Assembly (NCBI GenBank): GCA_947471745.1
Contig: CANJKZ010000952.1
Coordinates: 1,346,001-1,410,000, forward strand
Direction: 5' to 3'
Source of the DNA: Closterium sp. Naga37s-1
Taxonomy: Eukaryota; Streptophyta; Zygnematophyceae; Desmidiales; Closteriaceae
Length of the DNA: 64,000 bases
Shown here: one piece after another, positions 44,624-55,820 of the stretch
How the letters are laid out: each line of letters opens with the position of its first letter
Position numbering within the stretch: position 1 is the first letter of the stretch
Program-made: the position numbers and the translations under genes
The notes under the pieces: model-generated
What the model was told of the DNA's origin: nothing
Databases searched by the model: none
The model's input: only the letters and a program-made list of their open reading frames with translations

Positions 44624-45235
44624 TGCTGCTGTGGCGGCTGCCGACTAGTTCGCGAGCATCGCCTCAATTCGCCGGAGTGCTGAGTGCTGCTCGCGTCTAG
44701 TCCAGGTCGCTGCGAAGGGCTGTGATTTCTTATACGAAATTATCGTCAATTTCCTCCATTCGGCGATTTGCAGGAAGATTTGCGACGAAAATAGATAAAT
44801 TTTGTGCGCTGGTCGACATACTGCAAAGCTAAACGATTTCGAATTCGTCTAGCACGGATGCTGTCCCTGGCGCGAATCTCCCTTCGTCAATTTCGCGTCC
44901 GATATCGACCGTTGGAAGAAAGTCGATCCGACTCTCCAAATTCCAACCTTTTTGGGAGAATTTCTCTGAGCTGTTGAGATGCGATTCGATCTAACGGTCA
45001 AAATTCCAACCTTTTCGCCAAAAAACCTGAGGTGTGTTCGAAAATCGGTTTGAGGGGGACCGAAAAAATACGCGGAACTGGTTTTACGTATCCGATTCGG
45101 CGATTCTCGTCGTCGCCCCCGCGGTTTTTTAAGGCTGGTTTTTTGCGGTTGAAGAACTTCGCGTATAAACGAGCTCTGATTACCAAGTGTGAGGATCAAA
45201 GGATAGGTTCAGATGATAGATTAAAATCAGCTGGA
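44624..45235 (-). other. Gypsy-1 5' leader
   Basis: Between Gag and the 5' LTR. No gene seen. I could not assign a primer-binding site: the bases next to the LTR on the minus strand (TCCAGCTGATTTTAATC) do not match the initiator-Met tRNA pattern of the Copia elements here. Confidence 0.5.
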
Positions 45236-45522
45236 TACAACACGAGGCTATACATAGGCTCGACACAAGGCCAGTAACTCGGGTTTTACTAGAAGGTTCT
45301 GAGGGTCGCGAAGCGTCCCGAACAGGTCCTTCCCGAATTCGGTAGAAGCAATTCGGTGGCAATCGAAAAGCCTAGAATAAATATAACGGTGCTATAATTA
45401 TAATAAATATAGTAAAGCAACGATTCTAAGGAAAACGAGCAAAGGCATGCATAAACAAATAAGGCTAAGCAAGATAAAGCATAATAAGGTAAATCCAAGT
45501 AGGCAGAGCCGTCGTACTCTCA
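45236..45522 (-). repeat. Gypsy-1 5' LTR (287 bp)
   Basis: Partner of 30262-30551. On the minus strand it begins TGAGAGTACGACGG and ends GTGTTGTA. Divergence between the two LTRs, including several small indels, marks this as one of the oldest insertions in the window. Confidence 0.9.
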
Positions 45523-45714
45523 CATACGGGGGGGGTGCTTTATTAAGCCTCGAAATCGTTATACCCCCCTTTTGAGGGGTGAACAATAAAAGACCCCCCC
45601 CCCCCCCCCCCCACCCCCCCCCCCCCGCCTTCCCCTATAGGGGGGTTTTCCATGTAAATTTGGACTCTTGGAGGATGAATTCGCAGTGTCAGGGGGTGAA
45701 TTTGATGCGCCAGG
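45523..45714. other. Spacer with long C homopolymer
   Basis: Between Gypsy-1 and Copia-2. Contains two runs of 12 or more C separated by one A (about 45592-45626), which could form a G-quadruplex or i-motif and is a likely mis-sequenced spot. The right end holds the first units of a GAATTTGCTGCG-type minisatellite. Confidence 0.6.
45675..45714 (+). repeat. About 24-bp minisatellite, left part
   Basis: Units of the form GGGGGCGAATTTGCTGCGTC. Copia-2 split the array after CCAGG; it continues at 53104-53205. Confidence 0.7.
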
Positions 45715-45838
45715 TGTCAGAATACTGAACGGGAATGAATGAATTGAGTAGGAAGTTGGTACAAGTACTAACCCTAATTAGGTTGTACCCCTTATGGTGG
45801 TACAGTCTACACAACACAAGCAATATAACAGTTTGACA
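45715..45838 (-). repeat. Copia-2 3' LTR (124 bp)
   Basis: TGTCAGAATAC to GTTTGACA. Contains AACCCTAATTAGG, where the partner LTR has AACCCTAATTGGG. The PPT block (CACCCCCATAGG on the plus strand) follows at 45839. Confidence 0.92.
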
Positions 45839-46132
45839 CACCCCCATAGGCAAAGTGGGGGAGAACGAGGGGAAACAAGACCAGTCAAGAAAATGCAAAG
45901 CAAACTCAGGGTGGATCACGAAGTCACCACACACTCTGAGCACAAGCAAATGGCCACAAGGCCAGTTCACATGCAGAGTTATATAATGGAGAGCAAGCAG
46001 TACAGTGATCACAACCTAGCAAGTGCAAGCATGCAGGTATAAGTATATAGATCACAGTACAAGCAAAGTCAAGAAGTGAGCAAGTGAGGCCAAGTACGCA
46101 CAAGGCCTAGAAAAGTACCGAAACGCTGATGA

Positions 46133-49100
46133 TCACAAGGCTAGTGCCTTGGTTAAGATATCAGCAGTGTTGGCCCGAGAGGCCACGTAAGCAAGACGAA
46201 GCTGACCACGCTGCTGCAACTCTCGAGCAAAGAAGTAACGCAGAGCGATGTGCTCCAGTCTGTGCTCCTGACACAAGGAAATCGTGGCCTTGTTGTCGAC
46301 GTACAGAACTGGAGGAGAACGAGGCACCTCGCCCAAGTCAGTCGGCAGGTAGGTGAGCCAGCATAACTCCTGTGCAGCCATGGCCCCTGCGTAGATCTCA
46401 GCCTCACAACTGGAACTGAGAACAGAACACGAGCGGGTAGACCGCCAAGAAACAGAGCCGGAGCCAAGGCTGAAAGTGTAACCCTGTGACGACCGCTGCG
46501 TAGCCAAGTCGTCAGCCCATGAGGCGTCTGCGTGTCCAGTGAGGACAACACGACCCCGTCCTCCAAGCACGAGCCCCATGCCCAACGTACTGCACAAGTA
46601 GCGCAACACCCTCTTAGCGGCGTCCCAGTGCTCTGGTCGATGTCTCACGGGCACAACGTAGCGTGCCAGGATGCTATGAGGGTAAGCAAGGTCAGGTCGA
46701 GTGCAGGTCATCAGGTACATGAGGCAGCCCACAAGCTCTGGATACGGGCCACTCGGCTCTACGGACTCGTCCGAAGGTGGAGCTGAGAGCGAGTGACCAG
46801 TAGGCAGAGGAGTGGACTGTGGCGAGGAGTACTGGAAGCGGAAGCGCTGAAGGACCTGGTGCACCATGTGTGACTGAGTCAAGGTAATGGTGTGCCGTGC
46901 TCTGTCCCAGATGATCTACAAGCCAAGATAGCTGCGCAGCTCACCCAGGTCTGTGCACGTGTGTCTCTTCTGCAGCTCCGACTTCACAAGGGCCAGTACC
47001 TCAGTGTCAGCAGTGGCAAAAACCAAGTCGTCGACGTACACGAGGATGTAGAACGGCCGCAACGAAGTGTCGGTGTGCAGAAACAGCGACGGGTCAGCAG
47101 TCGAAGGAGCAAACCCAAGAGCAGCAAGAGTAGTCCTCAGTGTGTCGTGCCACTCACGGGGTGCCTGGCGGAGACCGTAGACTGGCCGCCGGAGGCTCCA
47201 CTGGGTACCTGCAGGGAACGACCCCGTGAAGCCAGGTGGACGGCGCAGCCAGATCTCCTCGTGCAGGCTGCCCTGTAAGAAAGTTGTGCTGAAGTCAAGA
47301 GAGTGAAGCTCGTAGTCACGCTGAGCGGCGACGTGTAGCAGCACCCAAAGAGAGGTCATTTTCGGGGTAGGGGAGAAGGTATGGAAGAAGTCAACTCCCT
47401 GTCGCTGACTAAAGCCTCGTGCAACGTAACGAGCCTTGAAGGCAGGCGGAGAACCCGGCGGCCGCTTCACCCTGAAAATCCACATGCCATCGACTATGTT
47501 CGCCCCAGGAGGGGGAAATGCGTCGACGTAAGTGCCTGTTGACTTCCAGGATGCCATCTCTGCGTCCATGGCTGTCTGCCACTGAGAGGAGTAGGGACCC
47601 TCCATCGCCTCTGCGTAAGAGCGCGGGGTCTGGATGTCTGGTGCATCCGGGTCTCCCTCAGGTGCAAACAGCATGGACACGAGATGAGGTACAGCAGCTG
47701 CAAAACATTCAAAGTCCTCCTGCCTGTCCTCAAGGACGTCCGTGCCAAGAGCACACTCACGGACGGACATTTAGACTCAGACTCAGCAACAAGACTAGCG
47801 GCGTAGTCGAGACGACAGGCGGCAGCAAAGTCAACAAGCTCAGAAACGTGGGCAGACGCAGCACCGGACTCAAACGAAGGGTCGGTGACAACAGTGGCTA
47901 GGAGACGTGTGACAGTAGGGCAGGCAGCACGAACCAGGTCAGACTCAGGGTCTGGAACGTAAGGAAGAGAGGACGCTGGAGGAGACGGCAGGGGAACTCG
48001 CAGTGGAACAGAGGAAGGACGAAGTGCCATCCCGTGAGTGCCGGGGACAGGAGGAGGACGCTGACGCGGAACATGACGACCAGTGCGAATAGGCGAGGCA
48101 GGACGAGACGCATGCTCACGACGCTCTGTACGAGAGTCTGTCTGCTCAGTGTAAGGAGAAGGAGCAGGCAGTGGGGAGTCTGGCTGTAACTGCGGCTGCG
48201 ACCGGTCAGGCGGTGGACACAGTAAGGGAGGAGGTAGGCCAGTAGAAGGCGGGAGACCAAGAACCTAGTGAAGCTGTGGAACGAAGTACGGTCGCGGCTG
48301 CACAGTGCCTCCAGAACCAGTACCGACAGCACCAGCACCCCCAGGGCCAGCACCTCCAGCTCCAGGGTCTCCAGCGACAGGGTCTCCAATTCCAACGTCT
48401 GCAGCACTACTAGCTCCAGCAGCTCCAGCAGCTCCAGCACCTCCAGGACCTGCAGCACTACCAGCTCCATCACCTCCAGCACCTCCGGTACCTCCAGCTC
48501 CAGCGCCTCCAGCTCCAGGGTCTCTAGCTCTAGCGCCTGCAGCACCTCCAGCTCCAGCAGCTCCAGTACCTCCAGTACGAGCACCTCCGGGACCAGCGGC
48601 TCCAGCACCTCCAGCACCTCGAGTACCAGCAGCACCACCAGCTTTTGCAGCTCCAGTACCTCCAGACCGAGCACCTCGAAGACCAGCAGCTCCAGCACCT
48701 CCAATACCTCCAGCACCAGTGCCTGCAGTACCACCAGCTCCAGCAGCTCCAGTACCTCCAGTACGAACACCTCCGGGACCAGCAGCTCCAGCACCTCCAG
48801 GACCAGCAGCTCCAGTGCCTCCAGCTCCAGGGCCTCCAGCGGCAGGCCCCTCAGCTCCAGCAGCTCCACTCCAAAGGCGGGTGCGCCAAGCAAACCACTC
48901 GCGCAGCTGCGGTGGAGAGAGAGGCTCCCGTCGGGACGAGGCACCCGTAGGACCTCCAGCAGACAAAGTACCTCCAGGCTCAGCACCCCCAGGCTCCGCA
49001 CGCTCAGGCTCAGCACCCCCAGGCTCCGCACACTCAGACTCAGCACCCCCAGGCTCCGCACCCTCAGACTCAGCAACCCCAGGCTCGGCACCCCACAGGC

Positions 49101-52100
49101 TCTGCACACTCAGGCTCAGCACCCCCAGACGCAACACCCCTAGCAGCACCACCCCTAGCGACCTCAACAGGTCGACAGCGACCTCAACAGGTTCGGCAGG
49201 GTCTACCTGAGACACACCTGAGGGAGCAAGACCCTGAGGGGGGAGGGGGTCTACAGGAGGAGGACCTGGTGCGAGGAAGAGGGGCGGGGGGGGGGAGAGG
49301 GGCAGTGCGGTAGGGGAAGAGACGGTAAAAGGGAACCGACTCGTCAAACGTGACGTCCTGAGAGGGCAGGACACGGCGCGAGGTGGGGTGGTAAAACTGC
49401 CAGCCAGGCGCGTCAGGGGGGAAGCCAAGGAAGACGCAGGGAATGGCGCGGGAGGAGAGCTTGTCCGCGGAAGTATCGCCAACAAAGACACGAGAGCCCC
49501 AGACCCGGAACACCGACGCATCGCCAACCTTCCCCGTCCAACGCAGTGTAGGCGAGGTCTCCGGCAAGGAGACACGGGGCCAGAGGTTGAGCTGATGCGC
49601 AGCGTACCGGACCGCAAACGGCCACAGAAAATGGGGGGCAGCCGCATGGATCATGGAGGTACGAGCGACCTCCATGACTAAGCCAATGCGGTGCTCAGCA
49701 ACCCCATTCTGCTACGGAGAGGCCAGAAGCGTAAACGACTGGCGAATGCCCTCCCCACGACAAAAGCCCCGCAAGAGGTCGGAGGCAAGCTCACCACCTC
49801 TGTCAGAGTGCAGACGCAGGACAGGAAGGTCCTCGTGGAAGCGCTCGCGGAGCTGGAGACGGACAGCGCGGATCCAAGGGATCAAAACATCAGGGACCTC
49901 CCCCTTGCTGTGCAAGGGGAAGACCGTAGCGTAACGCATGTAGTCGTCAACAACCAGCAGGAAGTATCGCTCGCGGCCCTGTCCACGGACGCGGGCTGGG
50001 CCCCACATGTCCATGTGGAGAGTCTGCAGGGGAGCAGTCGTCGGGGGAAACGAGGAGGAGTGAGGAGCGGCGCGCTGCCGCCCCTCGACACAAGGAAGGC
50101 AGGGAGGGGCAGGCGAGGGTGGGAGGGGAGGGAGAGACCTGTGAAGACCAGAGACAAGGAGGCGGGAGTGCATGCCACGGAGGCGTGGCAGGGAGGGGTG
50201 ACCAAGGCGGTGGTGCCAAAGGAGAGTCTGGTGCGACAGGAGGCGACACGAGCAGGGGGCTGCTAGCTGACCTGACGCGGACGCAAACGCAGCTACCTGA
50301 GGAGGCTCAGTAGTCCGTGTGTACAGACTCGACCCAGGCCGACGGGTGAACGTGGCCAGGTGACGGCCCGTCCGTGTACACGTGCAGATCGACACACGCT
50401 GAACCCCAGGAGTGGTGGTAGTGACCATCGCATCCTGGAGGGCAGCGGTACTCACCAAGTTCATAGAGAACGAGGAGAGGTGAAGACCTGAGACTGAGCC
50501 GGACGGAACCGCCGGACACGAGAGAACAGTGGAGGAACGGGCAAGAACTGGGCCCCCTAAGGGGTCAGCCAGTCTGACAGCAACAGGTGCAGGGAGTGGT
50601 GTGACTGTGGTACTGTCGCGAAAGAAACAGCGGGAAGCACCTGAGTCAAGCGTGAAGGTGTGCAAGGCCTCAGCAAGCGCAGTACCAGAGAGGGCAGACT
50701 CACTGGCACCTAGAGCAGCAGCCTCTATACCTGGGTCGGGCGGCACACACAAGTAACAGTCACCCTCAGCACTAACAGTCAATGCATACATGGCAGCATG
50801 GATAGCATCATAGTCAAGAGCAAAGATATCCACACCCTGCCTAAGTAGCTCTAGCCAGTGGGGGAGCTCAGTCGCGTCGGGAAACTCTGCGCGCCAGGCG
50901 TCGTCAAGACGGGAGAAGCAGCGGGACTGTGTGTGACCAACCTTCCCGCATGTCTGACCAGTGCGGTCACCATTGCGAATGATGTACTGGGAGCGAACAA
51001 TACCCCCAAACGTCCCACGCTGAGCAAACCACTCACGAAGCTCCTGGGGTGTAGGGGTCTCACGCTGATGCTGCTGCTGCTGCCTCTGACCACCGCCAGA
51101 ACCTCCCCTCGGACAGGTACCACCCCGGCCGCCACCACTGCCGCCGCCACCACTGCAGCCGCCACCACTCCCACTGCCGCCACCACTGCCGCCACCACCG
51201 CCGCCACTAACGCCTCCACTCCCACCACCACTCCCTCCGCCACCACCGCCACGTCCACCGCCTCCACCGCCCCCACCATCGCCTCCTCCGCTGCCACCCC
51301 CACCACCCTTGCCTCCCTTGCCCTTGCCGCTGCAGCGCCTCCCACTAGGAGGAGACGCTTCCCCGACCTCCTCAACACGAAGGAAGTCAACAGCAGTAGC
51401 AGAAGCGTAGGAGGGGGCAAGGGGGGAGGGGGAACACCCCTCAAAGAAGGGAGTGCGAGGAGTGCCACGAGCAGCACCTACAGCGACTATGCTAGCCTCA
51501 GCTGCAAGGAGGTGCTTCTCGAGCAGGTCTACAGTGAGGTCCGTGGGGTCCATCGGGAGAAAGAGGTCCCTGACTGCGGTAAGAGAGTCAGGGAGGCGGG
51601 TGACGATGAAGTAGAGAGTGATGTACATGGGGGGGGGGGGTGCGGGGGGGTTCTTGGCGAGAAACTCGGCGGGAAGCGCGGCGCGGTAGCGAGTGTCACC
51701 AGTACGAAGGTGGGTGACTAGGTCGTCGACTGTGGCAAAGGTGGACAGCTCGGGAAAAAGGTAGGGCAGTATAAGGCGGCCGAGAGCAGCAGTGGCAGGG
51801 GAGGAGTAACGAGCAACTACAGCGTCAAACAGGGCTTTAGCAGTCTTGTGCTGGCCAAAGTGAGCGCGTTCGGCTAACGGTAGGTGGTTGCGAACGGTTA
51901 GGCGAGCAGCAGCGTCACGGGTAAGCCACTGTGAGTGAGTCCCACTGTCAGCTGTGTCGGGAGGGGCGAGAGAGGCTCCAGACGTGAGGTCAAACAACGA
52001 AACGCCGTCTCTAGAATCGCTCAGTAGGAACAGCTGTAAGTCATCGAGCAACGTATCGAACTGGATCGGACGGCCCTCAGGATCGAATGTAAGCACGCTG

Positions 52101-52111
52101 AGAGTAGCCAT
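46133..52111 (-). pseudogene. Copia-2 Gag-protease-integrase-RT-RNase H polyprotein (inactivated)
   Basis: Collinear with the Copia-1 polyprotein. Start at 52111 (MATLSVLTFD). First segment 52111-49712: Gag, a Gly-rich stretch, a knuckle-like C..C motif, protease LDSGAS, integrase His/Cys domain and D,D of the catalytic triad. It ends at a TAG where Copia-1 has CAG, in the SPQQNG sequence just before the catalytic Glu. The frame shifts in a ten-G run (49286-49295), then runs to a second TAG (CAG in Copia-1, VPLLQQVLG) near 48263, and shifts again near 47765. The RT segment 47770-46916 has YVDDLVFA and ends at a third CAG-to-TAG change (GLQI). The RNase H segment 46882-46133 retains ADASWADD and YVDNKA. 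All three nonsense changes are C-to-T in CAG context. Confidence 0.93.
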
Positions 52112-52149
52112 TGCGGGCAGAGCAGGTAGTCGCGCGAGCAGCAGGGCAG

Positions 52150-52920
52150 CACGCAAGGAAGGACGGCGCGACGGGCAGGGCGGCGCGCAAGTGCTAGGGA
52201 AGCGCGCAGGGCAGGGCTGGGCGGCGCACGGCTAGGGCAGGGCGGCGCAACCGACAAGGCAGGGCGGCGGCCAGCAGGTCGGCGCGCGGGCAGGGCGGCG
52301 GCCAGCAGGGCGGCACGCGGGCAGGGCAGGGCAGGGCGGCGGCCAGCAGAGCAGCGCGCGAGCAGGGCAGGGCGGTGCGGCGGCCAGCAGGGCAGCGCGC
52401 GGGCAGGGCAGGGCAGCGCGGCGGCCAGCAGGGCAGCGCACGGGCAGGGCAGGGCGCCGCGGCGGCCTGCAGGGCGGCGCGCAGGCAGGGCAGGGTGGCG
52501 CGGCGCTAGCAGGGCAGCGCGGCGGGCAGGGGAGGGCGGCGCGACGGGCAAACAGGGCAGCGCGCGGCCAGCAGGGCGGCGCGACGGGCAGGGCAGGGCG
52601 GCGCGGCGGCCTGCAGGGCGGCGCGCGGGCAGGGCAGGGCGGCGCAGCGCTAGCAGGGCAGCACGACGGGCAGGGGAGGGCGGCATGCAACCAGTAGGGC
52701 GGCGCGACGGGCAGGCAGGGCAGCGCGCGGCCAGTAGGGCGGCGCGACGGGCATGCAGGGCAGCGCGCGGCCAGCAGGGCGGCGCGATGGGCAGGGCAGG
52801 GCGGCGCGCGGCTTGCAGGGCGGCGCGACGGGCAGGGCAGGGCAGCACGACTGGTGGGGCAGCGCGACGGGCAGGGTAGGGCGCTACGAGTAGGGTAACG
52901 CGCTACAGGCAGCGAACTAT
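52150..52920 (-). repeat. Copia-2 GC-rich minisatellite leader
   Basis: Imperfect repeats of GGGCAGGGCGGCGCG and GGCCAGCAGGGCGGC units between PBS and Gag. ACGGTGGGCCCTA followed by an A run near the PBS also occurs in the Copia-1 leader, the only clearly conserved leader sequence. Confidence 0.8.
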
Positions 52921-52957
52921 ACGGTGGGCCCTAAAAAAAAACGATCCTGGGACAGGA

Positions 52958-52972
52958 CCTGCTCTGAAACCA
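52958..52972 (-). promoter_or_regulatory. Copia-2 primer-binding site
   Basis: TGGTTTCAGAGCAGG on the minus strand, adjacent to the 5' LTR; resembles the initiator-Met tRNA complement TGGTATCAGAGC. Confidence 0.75.
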
Positions 52973-53103
52973 TGTCAGAATACTGAACGGGAATGAATGC
53001 ATTGAGTAGGAAGTTGGTACAAGTACTAACCCTAATTGGGTTGTACCCCTTATGGGCTACCCCACTACAGTCTACACAACACAAGCAATGTAACAGTTTG
53101 ACA
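52973..53103 (-). repeat. Copia-2 5' LTR (131 bp)
   Basis: TGTCAGAATAC to GTTTGACA, followed by the CCAGG duplication. It is the more complete copy; the left LTR has lost 7 bp in the GGCTACCCCACTACAG region. Confidence 0.92.
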
Positions 53104-53205
53104 CCAGGGGGCGAATTTGCTGCGTTAGGGGGGCGAATTTGCATCGTCAAGGGGCGAATTTGCTGCGTGAGGGGGCGATTTTGCTGTGAGAGGCGAATGC
53201 GTTGT
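53104..53205 (+). repeat. About 24-bp minisatellite, right part
   Basis: Four to five units such as GGGGGCGAATTTGCTGCGTTAG, decaying toward 53205. Joined to 45675-45714 through the CCAGG site they form one array of six to seven units. Confidence 0.7.
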
Positions 53206-54077
53206 GACCAGGGCCCAAAATACCAGGGTATCTTACCCTGATTGCACTGACTGGCGGCCGCTTTTTGGGAGTTACCCTGTCCCAGACAGCCTATTAGGAT
53301 TTTTACCGGACTAAAAAAATGTATGTTTTTACCCTTATAAATTTCGAGCATGCGATTTTTTTCCGCGACTGTATAGGGTATCCTCCCAGTTACCCTAATA
53401 CCGAGTCCTTTCTAACTAGGATTTTCCTTCAAATTACGTGCAGTGCAGCAATAAGACAAACACGAAATAGGACCCCGCAAAAAAAAACCCAACACTGAGA
53501 ACTGAACCCAGGATCTTGCAATTCTGTGTTATCCACCTGTCTACTGAGCCACTACGAGTTGATATCTTCATACTTTCAAAATAATATATTAAAAGAAAAT
53601 ATTGTACAAAAACAAACACCCTGCCATAATCATACTAAATGTTTTCTGTACCATGAAATTTTCAGTCTTACGATTTTCTTACCCTACCAGTCGGTGTAGG
53701 CCCTGGCTGGCACCCTGATTTGACAGGGAGGCCAAAAACCAAATCTGGGCCCTGGTTGTGACTGGTCAAGTCCACCTGGCAGCATTCCAAGCGAACAATG
53801 TTCACTGGTTGGTGATCACCAAAAGCATCTCCCCAACTTCAGTATTAACTGTAGTTCTAAAAAAAAAAAAAAAAAAACCATATGAAAACACCCGGTAGTA
53901 TATTTGTTTTTTCCGTTGTTTAGACCCCCCCACCAATTATTCCAATGGATTTTACATAAGACCCTATGGTCGTATATCCCCGGGAATACGGTAATACCGG
54001 TAGATGGTACCGTAACTAACTCACGCAAAGTGTAAGGAGTTTTCCTAATTCTTTACTGGAGTACTCTGTACGCGTAC
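53206..54077. other. Low-copy-looking spacer with tRNA-like sequence
   Basis: AT-rich sequence without a supported gene. Contains the tRNA-like segment described separately, an 18-base A run (about 53860) and, near 53975-54003, a segment whose reverse complement (ACCGTATTCCC..GGATATA) resembles the plus strand at about 30202-30225, beside Gypsy-1. This may mark the end of an unrecognised DNA transposon family. Confidence 0.4.
53495..53562 (-). ncRNA. tRNA-like sequence with Pol III A and B boxes
   Basis: On the minus strand TGGCTCAGTAGA (53540-53551) fits the A box and TGGGTTCAGT (53501-53510) fits the B box, spaced about 44 bp as in real tRNAs. A T-arm stem CTGGG/CTCAG with a seven-base loop can form, and GGAT/ATCC can pair in the anticodon-arm position. 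The acceptor stem does not pair well, so a functional tRNA is unlikely. A tRNA-derived SINE head or decayed tRNA gene fits better; downstream (toward lower coordinates) there is a T run. Confidence 0.4.
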
Positions 54078-55820
54078 TGTTATGATAAGTGAAATCTGAG
54101 TGCAGTACATGTTGAGTGCAATACATGGATTGCACGACAACCTACCACCTGTTCGGTGACAGTGAAGGAAAGAGAGGTGCTTTGTTTGAAGGTAATTTTT
54201 TCTCTGTGAGTTGCGCATTTTCGTGCTTTACATTTGAGTGATTACGGCTCGTGAATTGCCTCGACGGTTCATGAGTTATGTGCGTTTTCGTGAGAGGTTG
54301 CATTCCTGAGTGTTTGTGAAAGTTCGTGTGTGATTGTGAGACTTCGTTTGCATTTGCGCTGTTTCGTGAGCTGTCGTGAGTGTGCGTTAATTTTATGTTC
54401 GTGAATGTCGGTGTTCGTGAAATTCCGTGAAGTCTGTGGATTGTTCATGAATTTCTGTGAGCGTTCATGTAAGTTCGTTTTTTCGTGAGTGTTAGTGCGT
54501 TTTTTCGTGAATGTTTGTGCTTGCTCGTGAAGAGATGTGGGTGTTTGCGAGATATTTCTCGCGCTGGTCAAGGTCAGCCACGCGGGAGAGTCGGGACCCA
54601 CGCGTGGGGTCCTGATCGTGCGTGTGGGCCCTCAGGCCCGCGCGTGTGCTCTCGCACTGTTGCGAGCGTGGCAGGGCCCACGATCGCAACAGGATAGGGC
54701 GAATGATCGCCCTGCCCACGTGCAGGACAGCGCATGATTGCGGTCAAGGGGGGAGCTCAGGACTACGGTTGAAAAACCGAATCCCGCGTTGACTCGGCGT
54801 ACAAGTAACTTCGCCGGAAACGTCGCGCGCGTAACGCGACAATTTCGACATAGGGACAAAACGGTGAAATCCGTTTTTCAACTGCAGAGTCTTCATAATT
54901 AGTCATCCGAATTCGTGAACGCTTGTGGGAGGAGTCAGCAGGGGCGTTTTGCATATATGAACTTTGAAGACAGTTATTCTACAGAGGCGAATCAAGCCAA
55001 AATCGACGGGGGTTTGACAAACGTTTTCAAGGACAAGCTGGCGAAGTCCTGAAGTCTAGTTAAACAACTGCTTTGTGCTTTCCTATGCTTGTGTGTTAGG
55101 CGAAATATAAATTGTGTGCTTGTGTGAAGTTGAAATCAATCCTTTTGAGTGAAGTTTTCCTCTATCATCGTATTGACGTGAAGAGAACTTTCTGCACACA
55201 AGCCAATCCGGCTTCAACGCTGCGCAAAGGATAATGGGAGTGCTCTAGTGCACGCCGTTGTCTTTACACTTAGTGCGTCCCTCTACAAAACACGGACCCT
55301 TGTTTAGGGGCTGGCTTTGCCAGGCACCCGAGGACCCTTGGAGGTGACCCCGTGGGGACTACTAAGAGTGAATTAAAGGGCGTGTATAGAGTTTCTAGAT
55401 CCCAATAGTAGTCAACAGTACAGTCCAGTTCGTAACAAGAAACCAGCACTATCGAGTACGAATGCCAAACGGTCAGAGTGACGCGAAACGTCACGCACTG
55501 TTGGGAGGATCTGGACCGTCAGCGGCAGATACATCGGCCAGCTACATTGCCAAGGAATTGGCGGGAACAGGTTCGTAACCGGTTCCTACGCTGCACGGTT
55601 GAAATTCGTTGCAATAAGGGAATGCACCCCTTAGAGTACATGGCTAGTCTTGGAGTTTTCGTATTCCCTGTATTTCCTATATAAACTCTTGTATGCTCTT
55701 GTTATAATCACTTCAGTCACTTACATTCACTCTTATCTGAGGTCAACCACTTCCGCTGCATTAAACTCTGTGCGAACAACCTGAGGTGATCCTAGTTAGG
55801 TCCCCCTTGAGATCGTAACA
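54078..55820 (+). repeat. Copia-3 5' LTR, interrupted
   Basis: TGTTATGATAAG to GATCGTAACA, with an unrelated insertion at 54110-55417. Promoter-type signals: a TATATAA box (55678-55684) and the hairpin GTGACGCGAAACGTCAC (55478-55494) with paired TGACG/CGTCA bZIP-type half-sites, both conserved in the 3' LTR. Confidence 0.93.
54110..55417. mobile_element. 1,308-bp insertion, probable solo LTR
   Basis: Starts TGTTGA and ends TCAACA (6-bp inverted ends of LTR type) and is flanked by a perfect 5-bp duplication GTACA (54105-54109, 55418-55422). No coding capacity. 54200-54540 consists of many degenerate TTCGTGAG-like repeats. No second copy or internal region of this family occurs in the window, so solo LTR is the simplest reading; a non-autonomous DNA transposon is less likely given TG..CA and the 5-bp duplication. 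Confidence 0.75.

Larger units (their letters stand above)
30262..45522 (-). mobile_element. Gypsy-1: old chromovirus-type Ty3/Gypsy element, interrupted
   Basis: Minus-strand element bounded by related LTRs of 290 bp (30262-30551) and 287 bp (45236-45522) that differ by many substitutions and small indels, so it is old. LTRs run TG to TA on the minus strand; no clear target duplication remains. Internal order on the minus strand is gag (44623-43865), protease and RT (43304 to 41800), RNase H (41770 onward), integrase and a C-terminal chromodomain (31801-30549). The integrase zinc-domain region is split by Gypsy-DNMT. Every coding segment has stops or frameshifts. Confidence 0.9.
45715..53103 (-). 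mobile_element. Copia-2: decayed relative of Copia-1
   Basis: Minus-strand Copia element with LTRs of 124 bp (45715-45838) and 131 bp (52973-53103) that differ by several substitutions and a 7-bp indel. It is flanked by the perfect duplication CCAGG (45710-45714, 53104-53108). PBS, minisatellite leader, polyprotein order and PPT match Copia-1. It is older than Copia-1 and is broken by three nonsense codons and at least two frameshifts. Confidence 0.95.

Noticed and set aside
53490-53565. Functional tRNA gene
   Set aside because: Acceptor and D stems do not pair convincingly; kept only as a tRNA-like sequence.
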